DNA from: JBBCJT01 sp037190665
Lineage (GTDB): Bacteria > Pseudomonadota > Alphaproteobacteria > Acetobacterales > Acetobacteraceae
Direction: 5' to 3'
NCBI GenBank assembly: GCA_037190665.1
Contig: JBBCJT010000147.1
Coordinates: forward strand, 1-39,429
Length of the DNA stretch: 39,429 bases
The stretch's first letter is position 1. Each line of letters begins with the position of its first letter. A program made the translations under genes and the position numbers. Shown here piece by piece: positions 7,907-17,824 of this stretch. The notes under the pieces are model-generated. The model ran no database searches and was not told the origin of the DNA. It saw only the letters and a program-made list of their open reading frames with translations.

Positions 7907-8890
7907 TCAGCGCTCCTCGAAGAGCGGGGTCGAGAGGTAGCGTTCGGCGAAGGACGCTGCGATGCCGACGATCAGCTTCCCCTCGTTCGCCGGCGCGCGC
8001 GCCAGCTCCAGCGCCGCATGCAGCACCGCGCCGGAAGAGATGCCGATCGGCACGCCCTCCAGCCGCGCGCAGCGCCGCGCCGCCGCCATGGCCGCACGCT
8101 CCGACACGCGCAGCACCGCATCAAGCCGCTCCAGTTCCAGCACCGAGGGCTTGAACCCCGCGCCGATGCCCTGGATGTCGTGCGGACCCGGCTCGTCGCC
8201 CGACAGGACGGCGCTCTCCGCCGGCTCCACGCCGATCACCTGCAGCCCCTTCCGCCGCTTCTTGAGCGCGCGCGCGATGCCGGTGAGCGTGCCGCCGGTG
8301 CCGATACCGCCGATCACGATATCGACCGTGCCGTCGGTATCGGCCCAGATCTCCTCGGCCGTCGTCGCCTCATGGACGTCGGGATTGGCCGGATTGTCGA
8401 ACTGGCGCGGCATCCAGGCGCCGGGCGTCCCGGCGATGATGGCCTCGGCGCGGGCGATGGCCGCCGCCATGCCGAGCTTGGCCGGGGTCAACTCCACCTC
8501 CGCGCCCAGCAGCCGCATCATCTTCCGCCGTTCGATCGAGGCGCCGTCCGGCATCACCACGACCAGCCGGTACCCCTTCGCAGCCGCAGCAAAAGCGAGC
8601 GCGATACCGGTATTGCCCGAGGTGGGCTCGACCAGCGTCGAACGGTCGGGGGAGATCAGCCCCTCCTTCTCCGCCGCCTCGATCATGGCGAGGCCGATGC
8701 GGTCCTTCACCGAGCCCAGCGGGTTGAAGAATTCGAGCTTCAGCGCCACCCGTGCGGCCAGCCCCTCGGCCGCCGCGAGTCGGGGCAGAAGCACGAGCGG
8801 CGTGTGGCCGATCGTGTCGAGGATGCTGCGATGGAGCCGCCCGGCAGGCTGGGTGGCGGCGCGACGGCGGGTGGTGCTTGCAAGGGCCAT
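7907..8890 (-). CDS. cysK: Cysteine synthase (O-acetylserine sulfhydrylase)
   Basis: A PLP enzyme that makes L-cysteine from O-acetylserine and sulfide in the cytoplasm. The 327-residue protein has the Schiff-base Lys in NPLGSVKDRIG, the substrate loop PTSGNTGIALA, the phosphate-binding GIGTGGTLTG and the C-terminal GISSGA motif. The first 25 residues are a basic extension before the usual start (ILDTIGHTPLV). The ATG at 8890 is the first in frame; the codons above it hold no other start. Transcription diverges from the Rrf2-family gene 52 bases away. CysK versus CysM cannot be fully separated by eye. Confidence 0.92.
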   Translation of the reverse strand: MALASTTRRRAATQPAGRLHRSILDTIGHTPLVLLPRLAAAEGLAARVALKLEFFNPLGSVKDRIGLAMIEAAEKEGLISPDRSTLVEPTSGNTGIALAFAAAAKGYRLVVVMPDGASIERRKMMRLLGAEVELTPAKLGMAAAIARAEAIIAGTPGAWMPRQFDNPANPDVHEATTAEEIWADTDGTVDIVIGGIGTGGTLTGIARALKKRRKGLQVIGVEPAESAVLSGDEPGPHDIQGIGAGFKPSVLELERLDAVLRVSERAAMAAARRCARLEGVPIGISSGAVLHAALELARAPANEGKLIVGIAASFAERYLSTPLFEER

Positions 8891-8942
8891 GCAGGCGGCA
8901 TAACACGACACAGGCTCGTAGTTTAGGCACCTGGAGAAAACG

Positions 8943-9389
8943 ATGCTTCTGCAACGGGGCCGGACGATGGTGGCGGTCGCGATCGTGCTGGACGTGGCGC
9001 TCAACGCCGGGCGCAGCGAGACCGTGAATGCGGCGGAAATCGCCGAGCGGCTGGGCCTCGCCCGGCGTGGCATCGAGCCGGTGATGCAGGCGCTGTCGCG
9101 GGCGGAACTGCTGCGCAGCGTGCGCGGCCCGGGCGGTGGCTACCGACTCGGCCGCGTGCCGCGCGACATCCGCCTGTCGGACATCGCCGACGCGGTCACG
9201 GAGGACGAGAGCGGGGAACCGATCGCAAGCGGCCGGCTCGCCAGCGCCGTCGTGGAGCCGCTGTGGCGCGACCTCGAAGCCGAGACGCGCAAGGCGATGG
9301 CCTCGATCACGATCGAGGACCTGCTGCGCCGCGCCGCCGCCGCCGGCCTGCGCAGGGCGGCGAGCGAGCCGCTGAACTTCGCGATATGA
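8943..9389 (+). CDS. Rrf2-family transcription regulator without cysteines
   Basis: A 148-residue winged-helix regulator. The helix-turn-helix covers roughly residues 27-55 (VNAAEIAERLGLARRGIEPVMQAL) and the wing is RSVRGPGGGYRLGR, a hallmark of Rrf2 proteins. IscR, NsrR and RirA carry three cysteines for an Fe-S cluster; this protein contains no cysteine at all, so it resembles the CymR type. A ribosome site (GGAG) precedes the ATG at 8943. It is divergent from cysK and its stop overlaps the DUF72 start (ATGA). A role as regulator of cysteine or sulfur genes is inferred from layout and from the CymR precedent. Confidence 0.88.
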   Translation: MLLQRGRTMVAVAIVLDVALNAGRSETVNAAEIAERLGLARRGIEPVMQALSRAELLRSVRGPGGGYRLGRVPRDIRLSDIADAVTEDESGEPIASGRLASAVVEPLWRDLEAETRKAMASITIEDLLRRAAAAGLRRAASEPLNFAI

Positions 9390-10186
9390 CCCGCAAACCG
9401 GCCGGGCGCATCCGTGTGGGTGTCGGCGGCTGGACGTTCGCGCCATGGCGCGGCGTGTTCTATCCGGATGATCTGCCGCAGAAGCGGGAGCTCGAATACG
9501 CCAGCCGCAAGCTGACCTCCATCGAGATCAACGGCACGTTCTACGGCTCCCAGAAGCCCGAGAGCTTCGCCCGATGGCACGACGAGACGCCGGATGATTT
9601 CGTCTTCGCCCTGAAGGGGCCGCGCTTCGCCACCAACCGCCGCGTGCTGGCGGAGGCCGGCGAGTCCGTCGAACGCTTCCTCACCGGCGGCCTGCTGCGG
9701 CTCGGCGACAAGCTCGGCCCGATCAACTGGCAATTCGCGGGAACGAAGAAGTTCGACGCCGAGGATTTCGGGGCGTTCCTCGCGCTGCTGCCTGCCTCCA
9801 TCGAGGGCCGCGCGATCCGGCATGCTGTCGAGGTGCGGCACGAGAGTTTCCGCACGCCCGACTTCGTCGCCCTCGCCCGCAAGCATGGCGTGGCGATCAT
9901 CACCGCCGCCGATTCCGCCTATCCCCAGATCGCCGACCTGAGCGCGCCGTTCGCCTATCTGCGGATCATGGGCACCGATGCCGGCAAGCCAGCGGGCTAT
10001 TCCAAGGCGGCCCTGGACAAATGGGCGGAACGCGCGCGCCAGCTCGCGGGCGGCGAGGTGCCGGCCGACCTCGCCACCGCCGGGCCGGCCGCGCCCAAGG
10101 CGGCGCGGGACGTGTTCCTCTACGTGATCAGCGGCGCGAAGGAACGCAATCCGGCCGCGGCAATGGCGCTGATCGAGCGGCTCTAG
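9386..10186 (+). CDS. DUF72 family TIM-barrel protein
   Basis: A 266-residue member of the DUF72 (YecE-like) family, whose biochemical function is not established. Family features are GVGGWTFAPWRGVFYPDDLP at the start, YASRKLTSIEINGTFYGSQ, FALKGPRFATN, and the later AVEVRHESF and YLRIMG segments. The start codon overlaps the Rrf2 stop in ATGA, so both are made from one transcript. Its stop interlocks with that of the convergent DUF849 gene in a CTAG. Confidence 0.9.
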   Translation: MTRKPAGRIRVGVGGWTFAPWRGVFYPDDLPQKRELEYASRKLTSIEINGTFYGSQKPESFARWHDETPDDFVFALKGPRFATNRRVLAEAGESVERFLTGGLLRLGDKLGPINWQFAGTKKFDAEDFGAFLALLPASIEGRAIRHAVEVRHESFRTPDFVALARKHGVAIITAADSAYPQIADLSAPFAYLRIMGTDAGKPAGYSKAALDKWAERARQLAGGEVPADLATAGPAAPKAARDVFLYVISGAKERNPAAAMALIERL

Positions 10187-11064
10187 GTCCCGCCGAGGCC
10201 GAGGATTCCGCGCGCCTCCGCCGGCGTGGCGACCGTGTCGCCAAGCGCCTCCACGATGATCCGCGCGCGTTCCACCAGCGGCGCGTTGCCCGGGGCCAGC
10301 ACGCCGCGCGACAGGTAGAGGTTGTCCTCCAGCCCCACGCGCACATGCCCGCCCGCGACGACCGCCTGCGCGACCATCGGGAACTGGTGCCGGGCGATGC
10401 CGAACGCGGACCAGATGGCGCCGGGCGGCAGCAGGCCGCGCAGCGCCAGCATGCCTTCCGGCGTGGCCGGCGCGCCCCAGGAGATACCGAGGCAAAGCTG
10501 CACGAAGGGCGGCGACGCGATCTGCTTGTCCGCGACCATGCGCGCGGCCAGCGCGGCGTGGCCAAGGTCGAACACCTCGAGTTCCGGCTTCACGCCCGCG
10601 TCGTGTACCAGCTTCGCCATCCGGGTGAGGTGCGCGGGCACGTTCACCATCGCATGCGGGCCGAAATTCATCGTCGCGACGTCGAGGCTGCAGATATCCG
10701 GCCGCAACTCCAGCACGTGCTCCACGCGATCCTCGGGCGATGCGAGCGTGCTGCCCTTGCCCAGCCGCGTCATGTCCCCCTCGCCGGGAACGATGCGCGC
10801 GCCGGGGCCGGTCGTCAGGTTGATGATGACATCGCTGTTGGCATCGCGGATGAGCGAAACGGTCTCGCGATACAGCGCAAGTTCGCGCGAGGGCTTGCCG
10901 GTGGCCGGATCGCGGACGTGGATATGGACCACGGCGGCGCCGGCCGCGCGGGCGGCGAGTGCTTCGGCGGCAATCTGCGCCGGCGTGATCGGGACATGCG
11001 GGCTCGCCCCCGTACTGTCGCCACCGCCCGTCAACGCGCATGAGATGATCACCGGCCGCGCCAT
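10183..11064 (-). CDS. DUF849 / BKACE family beta-keto acid cleavage enzyme
   Basis: A 293-residue zinc-dependent TIM-barrel enzyme of the beta-keto acid cleavage family. The founding member, Kce, cleaves 3-keto-5-aminohexanoate with acetyl-CoA in lysine fermentation; other members use diverse beta-keto acids. The sequence has the metal-binding HIHVRDP motif near residue 50, then INLTTGPGA, the central SLDVATMNFG, and HVRVGLEDNLY near the C-terminus. The next gene on the strand is nrdB upstream, so no pathway partner reveals the substrate. The start ATG at 11064 has GGAGG just upstream. Confidence 0.92.
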   Translation of the reverse strand: MARPVIISCALTGGGDSTGASPHVPITPAQIAAEALAARAAGAAVVHIHVRDPATGKPSRELALYRETVSLIRDANSDVIINLTTGPGARIVPGEGDMTRLGKGSTLASPEDRVEHVLELRPDICSLDVATMNFGPHAMVNVPAHLTRMAKLVHDAGVKPELEVFDLGHAALAARMVADKQIASPPFVQLCLGISWGAPATPEGMLALRGLLPPGAIWSAFGIARHQFPMVAQAVVAGGHVRVGLEDNLYLSRGVLAPGNAPLVERARIIVEALGDTVATPAEARGILGLGGT

Positions 11065-11135
11065 GTCGCCTCCTCCGTTCTCGATGAGGCGAGCCTAGGG
11101 CGACGCACGGGAAAGCCCAAACGGTCGGGCGCGGT

Positions 11136-12179
11136 TCACGCGTCCGGCAGGATGCGTCCGGCCGGCTGGGCGGTCTCGAACACGTGGTCGGCGAAGGCTT
11201 CCTCCCACGTGCCGGCGGTCGACGCCTTGGAATACTCGGTGTCGCGGTTCTCGAAGAAATTCGTGTGCTCGACCGCGTTCAGCATCTCGTCGAGCCAGGG
11301 CAGCGGGTTCTTCTCGATGTGATAGATCGGGTTGAGCCCGAGCTGCATCAGCCGCCGGTCCGCGATGAAGCGGATGTACTGCTTCACCTCCGGCCCCGAG
11401 AGCCCCTCGATCGCGCCGAGCTGGAAGGCGAGGTCGATGAACGCATCCTCGTGGTCCACGATGGTGGCGCAGATCAGATAGATCTCCCGCCGCAGCTCCT
11501 CCGTCCAGATCTCCGGGTTCTCCTGCACGAAGGTGCGGAACAGCCGGATCACGGACAGGCAGTGCAGCGTCTCGTCCCGCACCGACCAGGAGATGATCTG
11601 CCCCATCCCCTTCAGCTTGTTGAAGCGGGGGAAGTTCATCAGGATCGCGAAGGACGCGAACAGTTGCAGTCCCTCGGTGAACGCACCGAACGCCGCGAGT
11701 GTCTTGGCGATCTCGTGGTGGTTGTCCACGCGGAAGGTCTGCATGTAGTCGTACTTGTCCTTCATCTCCTTGTATTTGAGGAAGGCTTGGTACTCGGTCT
11801 CGGGCATGCCGATCGTGTCGAGCAGGTGGCTGTACGCGGCGATGTGGATCGTCTCGATGTTCGAGAAGGCGGACAGCATCATCAGCACTTCGGTCGGTTT
11901 GAAGACCTGGCTGTAGTGCTTCATGTAGCAGTTGTTCACCTCGACATCCGCCTGGGTGAAGAAGCGGAAGATCTGGGTGACGAGGTTGCGCTCCGCGTCC
12001 GTCAGGTTGCGGTGCCAGTCCTTCACGTCGTCGGCGAGCGGCACTTCCTCGGGCAGCCAGTGAACGCGCTGCTGCGTCAGCCACGCCTCGTAGGCCCACG
12101 GATAGCGGAAGGGCTTGTAGACCGGGTTCTCGGTCAGCAAGTCGAAGCGGACGGGCGGCTCATCGTGCGTGGCGGACAT
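11136..12179 (-). CDS. nrdB: Ribonucleotide reductase class Ia, small subunit
   Basis: NrdB carries the di-iron tyrosyl radical that NrdA needs to reduce ribonucleotides. The 347-residue protein keeps the iron ligands and radical site: ETIHIAAY supplies Glu, His and the radical Tyr in the E. coli spacing, EGLQLFASF a further Glu, and DETLH the last Glu/His pair. The C-terminal tail that docks on NrdA is acidic and aromatic-rich before AQPAGRILPDA. It lies 45 bases downstream of nrdA. Confidence 0.96.
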   Translation of the reverse strand: MSATHDEPPVRFDLLTENPVYKPFRYPWAYEAWLTQQRVHWLPEEVPLADDVKDWHRNLTDAERNLVTQIFRFFTQADVEVNNCYMKHYSQVFKPTEVLMMLSAFSNIETIHIAAYSHLLDTIGMPETEYQAFLKYKEMKDKYDYMQTFRVDNHHEIAKTLAAFGAFTEGLQLFASFAILMNFPRFNKLKGMGQIISWSVRDETLHCLSVIRLFRTFVQENPEIWTEELRREIYLICATIVDHEDAFIDLAFQLGAIEGLSGPEVKQYIRFIADRRLMQLGLNPIYHIEKNPLPWLDEMLNAVEHTNFFENRDTEYSKASTAGTWEEAFADHVFETAQPAGRILPDA

Positions 12180-12224
12180 ACAGGCGATCCTTGGGGGCTG
12201 GGATAGGGAAACGAGGCGCGCCCG

Positions 12225-14090
12225 CTACTGGCAGGCGAGGCATTCCTCGTATCTGGCCGCGGCTTCCTCCGCCCGCGAGGCGACGGCGACCAGCGGCAGC
12301 GGTGCGCGCGCGTCGTTCGCCGCCGCGCCCTCAAGCGCGATGCGCTCCACCTTCTCGCTGACCGTATCCGCGCGCTGGATGGAGAGGCTGCGGCAGTAAT
12401 ACAGGCTCTTCAGCCCCTTCTTCCACGCCTGGAAATGGATCTGGTGCAGGTCCCGCTTGTGGACGTTGGCGGGCAGGAACACGTTCACCGACTGGGACTG
12501 GCAGATGAACGGCGTGCGGTCGGCGGCATGCTCGATCACCCAGCGCTGGTCCAGCTCGAAGGCAGTCTTGAACACCGCCTTCTCCTGCTCCGACAGGAAA
12601 TCCAGATGCTGCACCGATCCCTTGCTGACGGTGATCGACGTCCAGGTCTCGTCATCGTCGCGCCCGTACTTCGCCAGCACCGCGGCGAGCGGCCGGTTGC
12701 GCACGATGAAGGAGCCCGACAGCGTCTTCTGGTTGAACACGTTCGCCGCGATCGGCTCGATCCCCGGGCTCGCATTGCCCGCGATCACGGAGATCGACGC
12801 CGTCGGCGCGATGGCGAGCTTGTGGGAAAACCGCTCCATGATGCCGTATTCCTCGGCATCCGGGCACGGCCCCCGCTCCTCGGCCAGCATGCGTGACGCA
12901 GCGTCTGCCTGTTCGCGGATGTGGCGGAACATGCGCTTGTTCCACACCTTCGCGATCACGCTCTCGAACGGCACGTTCTGTTCCTGCAGGAACGAATGGA
13001 ACCCCATCACGCCGAGGCCCACCGAACGCTCCCGCGCGGCGGCGTAGCGGGCGCGCTCCATCCCCTCCGGCGCGCGGTCGATGAAGTCCTGCAGCACGTT
13101 GTCGAGGAAGCGCATCACGTCCTCGATGAACGTGGGGTGATCCTTCCACTGGAACCACGTCTCGAGGTTCAGCGAGGACAGGCAGCACACCGCCGTCCGC
13201 TGCCTGCCGTGCTGGTCGATGCCCGTGGGCAGCGTGATTTCGGAGCACAGGTTGGAGGTCTTCACCTCCAGCCCGGCGAGCTTGTGATGCTCCGGCCGCG
13301 CGTTGTTCACGTGGTCGGAGAAGACGATGTACGGCTCGCCCGTCTCGATCCGCGCGGTGAGGATGCGGATCCACAGCGCACGCGCCGACACGCGGCGGAT
13401 GATCGCGCCGTCCTTGGGGCTGGTAAACGCCCATTCCTCGTCACGTTCCACCGCACGCATGAACGCATCCGACAGCAGGATACCGTGGTGCAGGTTCAGC
13501 GCCTTGCGGTTCGGATCGCCGCCGGTGGGGCGGCGGATCTCGATGAACTCCTCCACCTCGGGGTGGGAGATCGGCAGGTAGACCGCCGCCGAGCCGCGCC
13601 GCAGCGAGCCCTGACTGATCGCGAGCGTCAGGCTGTCCATCACGCGGATGAACGGCACGACGCCCGAGGTCTTGCCGTTCATCCCCACCTTTTCGCCGAT
13701 CGAGCGGAGATTGCCCCAGTAGCTGCCGATGCCGCCGCCCTTGGACGCAAGCCAGACGTTCTCGTTCCACAGCCCGACGATGCCTTCCAGGCTGTCGGAC
13801 GCCTCGTTCAGGAAGCAGGAGATCGGCAGGCCGCGCTGGGTGCCGCCGTTCGACAGCACCGGGGTCGCCGGCATGAACCAGAGCCGGGAGATGTAGTCGT
13901 AGATGCGCTGCGCATGCCCCGGGTCGTCGCCGTAATAGCTCGCCACGCGGGCGAACAGGTCCTGATAGCCCTCCCCCGGCATCAGGTAGCGGTCGTCGAG
14001 CGTGGCGCGGCCGAAATCAGTCAGCAGGGCGTCACGGCTGCGATCCACGCGGACGAGATGACGACCCTCAAGCTGCACGGCATCGAGCAC
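12225..14090 (-). CDS. nrdA: Ribonucleotide reductase class Ia, large subunit
   Basis: NrdA is the catalytic subunit that makes deoxyribonucleotides. Active-site residues are clear: NLCSEITLP holds the Asn, radical Cys and Glu, the redox pair lies in ISCFLN and VCCLSSLNL, the radical-transfer Tyr pair is in LYYCRS, and the C-terminal redox CLAC is at the end. Length (about 621 residues) is short for NrdA because the N-terminal ATP-cone regulatory domain is absent. I choose GTG at 14090, which has GGAG eight bases upstream; a GTG at 14078 is the alternative. The frame stays open to 14234, but that part has no recognisable protein features and contains leader hairpins. No intein is present. Confidence 0.93.
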   Translation of the reverse strand: MLDAVQLEGRHLVRVDRSRDALLTDFGRATLDDRYLMPGEGYQDLFARVASYYGDDPGHAQRIYDYISRLWFMPATPVLSNGGTQRGLPISCFLNEASDSLEGIVGLWNENVWLASKGGGIGSYWGNLRSIGEKVGMNGKTSGVVPFIRVMDSLTLAISQGSLRRGSAAVYLPISHPEVEEFIEIRRPTGGDPNRKALNLHHGILLSDAFMRAVERDEEWAFTSPKDGAIIRRVSARALWIRILTARIETGEPYIVFSDHVNNARPEHHKLAGLEVKTSNLCSEITLPTGIDQHGRQRTAVCCLSSLNLETWFQWKDHPTFIEDVMRFLDNVLQDFIDRAPEGMERARYAAARERSVGLGVMGFHSFLQEQNVPFESVIAKVWNKRMFRHIREQADAASRMLAEERGPCPDAEEYGIMERFSHKLAIAPTASISVIAGNASPGIEPIAANVFNQKTLSGSFIVRNRPLAAVLAKYGRDDDETWTSITVSKGSVQHLDFLSEQEKAVFKTAFELDQRWVIEHAADRTPFICQSQSVNVFLPANVHKRDLHQIHFQAWKKGLKSLYYCRSLSIQRADTVSEKVERIALEGAAANDARAPLPLVAVASRAEEAAARYEECLACQ

Positions 14091-14403
14091 TGCGGCGTCT
14101 CCGTTTCGGTTGCGGCGAAGCGGCAAAATCCTGCGCTTCGCCTTTCGATTCAGACCGCAAGATCTGGCGCAGCATACGGCGGGAGCACCCCCATATGCGG
14201 ATTTTCCGCCACACCTTGCCTCAGCGGCAGGCATGTTATCCCGCCGCCGTTCTCTTTTCGTTCATATTGTTGCGACGCGCACGTCAAGGGGCAAGCCGCC
14301 TCGGCGCGCGGTCCCCGTCATCCCCGCAATCCCCCCTTTTCCCGGACGGTTATCCCCGTCTTGCCCACTTTCCGCAGCCTGTGGATGGCGCGAAGGTCGG
14401 CGC
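14091..14403. promoter_or_regulatory. Divergent control region, nrdA / GNAT-deacetylase gene
   Basis: This 313-base gap must hold the promoters of nrdA (leftward) and of the rightward fusion gene. It contains an unusually AT-richer patch around 14250-14270, a short palindrome GCGGATTTTCCGC (14197-14209) and the hairpin described separately at 14114-14142. I found no clear NrdR box pair and only weak matches to DnaA boxes. Confidence 0.5.
14114..14142 (-). promoter_or_regulatory. Hairpin in nrdA leader
   Basis: A perfect 9-bp inverted repeat (GGCGAAGCG / CGCTTCGCC) with an 11-base AT-rich loop lies 12 bases before the ribosome site that serves the GTG start of nrdA. It would fold in the nrdA mRNA. 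A regulatory role is inferred only from strength and position. Confidence 0.4.
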
Positions 14404-16166
<1,763 letters not shown>

Positions 16167-16170
<4 letters not shown>

Positions 16171-17135
16171 GCCTTCCCCGTCGCACCGCCATCGCGCTCG
16201 CCGCCGCTCCCCTCCTCGCCCGCGCGCAGCCGGCCTGGCCGACGCGGCCGATCCGCATCGTCGTGGCCTTCGGCACCGGCGGCGGCACGGACATCACCAC
16301 GCGGCTGCTGGCGCCGAAGCTGGCGGAAATCCTCGGCCAGTCCGTGGTGGTGGAAAACCGACCCGGTGCCGGCGGCACGCTGGGCGCGGACCTGGTCGCC
16401 AAGTCGCCGCCCAACGGCGAGACCTTCCTGCTCGCCACCGTGTCCAACATGGCGCTCGCCATCGGGCTGTACTCGAAACTGCCCTACGATCCGGTCAAGG
16501 ATCTGGTGGGCATCGCGCCCACGGTGTTCATCCCGATCGGGCTCGCGGTTTCGGGCAAGCTCGGCGTGTCCAGCGCCGCGGAGTTCATCGCCCTGCTGAA
16601 GGCCAATCCGGGCAAGTACTCCTACGGCAGCGCCGGGGCAGGGTCGTCGGGCCACATCGCCTCCTCGGCGTTCCTCAGCCGCATCGGCGCGCAGGCGGAA
16701 CACGTTCCCTACCGCAATCCCGGCCAGACCTATCTCGCGCTGACCACCGGCGAGGTCGCCTTCACCAGCGACATCCCGAGCCTGCTCGCACCGATGCACA
16801 AGGAAGGCACGGCGAAGCTGCTCTTCGTCGCCACCGACGAGCGTTCGCCGGCCGCACCCGAGGTGCCGACGGCGCGCGAGGTCGGGCTCGGCGACTACAA
16901 GGCCTATTCCTGGTACGGCATCTACGCGCCCGCCGGAACGCCGCGTCCGGTCATCGACCGCTTCGCCGCGGCCATCGAGCAGACGCTGGCCGATCCGGCG
17001 ATATCCGCGAGGCTGGATGAGATGGGCACGCCCGCGATGCGCGGATGGACGCCCGAGCGTTTCGCCGACTACCTGAAAGCGGAGATCGACCTGTGGGTGC
17101 CGCTGGTTCGCGCATCCGGTGCGCGGGCGGATTGA
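16167..17135 (+). CDS. TTT-type (Bug/TctC) periplasmic binding protein
   Basis: A 322-residue extracytoplasmic binding protein of the tripartite tricarboxylate transporter family. A signal peptide spans residues 1-20 (SLPRRTAIALAAAPLLARAQ), then come the Bug hallmarks PIRIVVAFGTGGGTDITTR, VVENRPGAGG, GSAGAGSSGH and PVPTAREVG-like EVPTAREVG. Such proteins bind carboxylates or other small anions. No TctA/TctB membrane partners are nearby, as is common for the many orphan Bug proteins. The start overlaps the fusion-gene stop, so its ligand may be related to that enzyme's substrate (inference). Confidence 0.93.
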
Positions 17136-17224
17136 AACAGAGGATACAGGCGCAGCGTACCGGCGACATCGTGCGGAAATATCGACACTGTAACGGGCGC
17201 CCGCGCATCACAGGAAACGCCCGC

Positions 17225-17578
17225 ATGACCCGCCGCCACCTCGTCGCCCTCGGCGTGCTGCTCGCCTCCACCACCGCCGTCCGGGCGCAGCAGGCTTCGG
17301 TGAAGCTGTTCCGCGTCGTCGGCCCACGGGACGAGGTGTTCATCGGCTTCACCCCGGCCGCGCTGGCGGCGATGGGATCGGGGCCGGAGGTGGAGGGGAT
17401 CGCGCGCAAGCTGGTGGCGGACGGGCAGATCACCGCCTGGCAGTACGCGGTCGGCCGCGCGCCGGACGGGTCCACCCGCTTCGCGACCGCGCGGAAGATC
17501 GCCGTGATGCGCAACGACACGCTCCGCATCGAACCCTATGCGCCCGCGCTTCCGGTCGCACAGCCGCCCGCCGAATGA
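17225..17578 (+). CDS. Small exported protein of unknown function
   Basis: A 117-residue protein with a clear signal peptide (TRRHLVALGVLLASTTAVRAQ, cleavage near residue 22). The mature part has repeated short strands (KLFRVVGPRDEVFIGF, ITAWQYAVGRAPDG, TARKIAVMRNDTLRIEPY) and ends in a Pro/Ala-rich tail. It has no cysteine, so it is not an obvious thiol-redox protein, although dsbB follows. I do not recognise the family. It is 89 bases after the TTT binding protein and 48 before the DUF5993 gene. Confidence 0.75.
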   Translation: MTRRHLVALGVLLASTTAVRAQQASVKLFRVVGPRDEVFIGFTPAALAAMGSGPEVEGIARKLVADGQITAWQYAVGRAPDGSTRFATARKIAVMRNDTLRIEPYAPALPVAQPPAE

Positions 17579-17626
17579 GCTGAACTCAGGCGGCATCATC
17601 GCCGCCGGCACAGGAGCCGCACCCCG

Positions 17627-17824
17627 ATGATGGCCGCCGTCTTCGCCAGCCTGTTCCTGTCCTTCGTGCTGGAACTGTCCGGCCGGCCACGCGCCGGCCT
17701 CGCCTGCCTGATGCTGTGCCTTGGGCTGGCGGTCTGGCTGTTCCTGTTCGAGATCTACAGCCCCGAATACGGGTTCCGCATGCCATGGCTTCAGGTCCGG
17801 CTCGCTTTGGGGTCCGTGGCATGA
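17627..17824 (+). CDS. DUF5993-like small membrane protein
   Basis: A 65-residue protein with two hydrophobic segments (residues about 3-18 and 24-44) and a C-terminal FEIYSPEYGFRMPWLQV stretch. It resembles the DUF5993 proteins found beside DsbB-like genes; that match is from memory of the family. Its stop overlaps the dsbB start in ATGA, so it is translationally coupled to dsbB and probably works with it in the inner membrane. Mechanism unknown. Confidence 0.75.
   Translation: MMAAVFASLFLSFVLELSGRPRAGLACLMLCLGLAVWLFLFEIYSPEYGFRMPWLQVRLALGSVA

Noticed and set aside
8891..8942. IscR/RirA-type operator between cysK and the Rrf2 gene.
   Set aside because: No convincing palindrome matching known Rrf2 sites could be found by eye in the 52 bases.
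14091..14234. Extension of nrdA to a start at 14234.
   Set aside because: The extra residues lack NrdA similarity and the stretch contains leader hairpins; GTG at 14090 has a proper ribosome site.
14236..14388. Possible DnaA boxes (TTATCCCGC, TTATCCCCG, TGTGGATGG) upstream of nrdA.
   Set aside because: Each has two or three mismatches to the consensus and their spacing is irregular; no replication genes are near.
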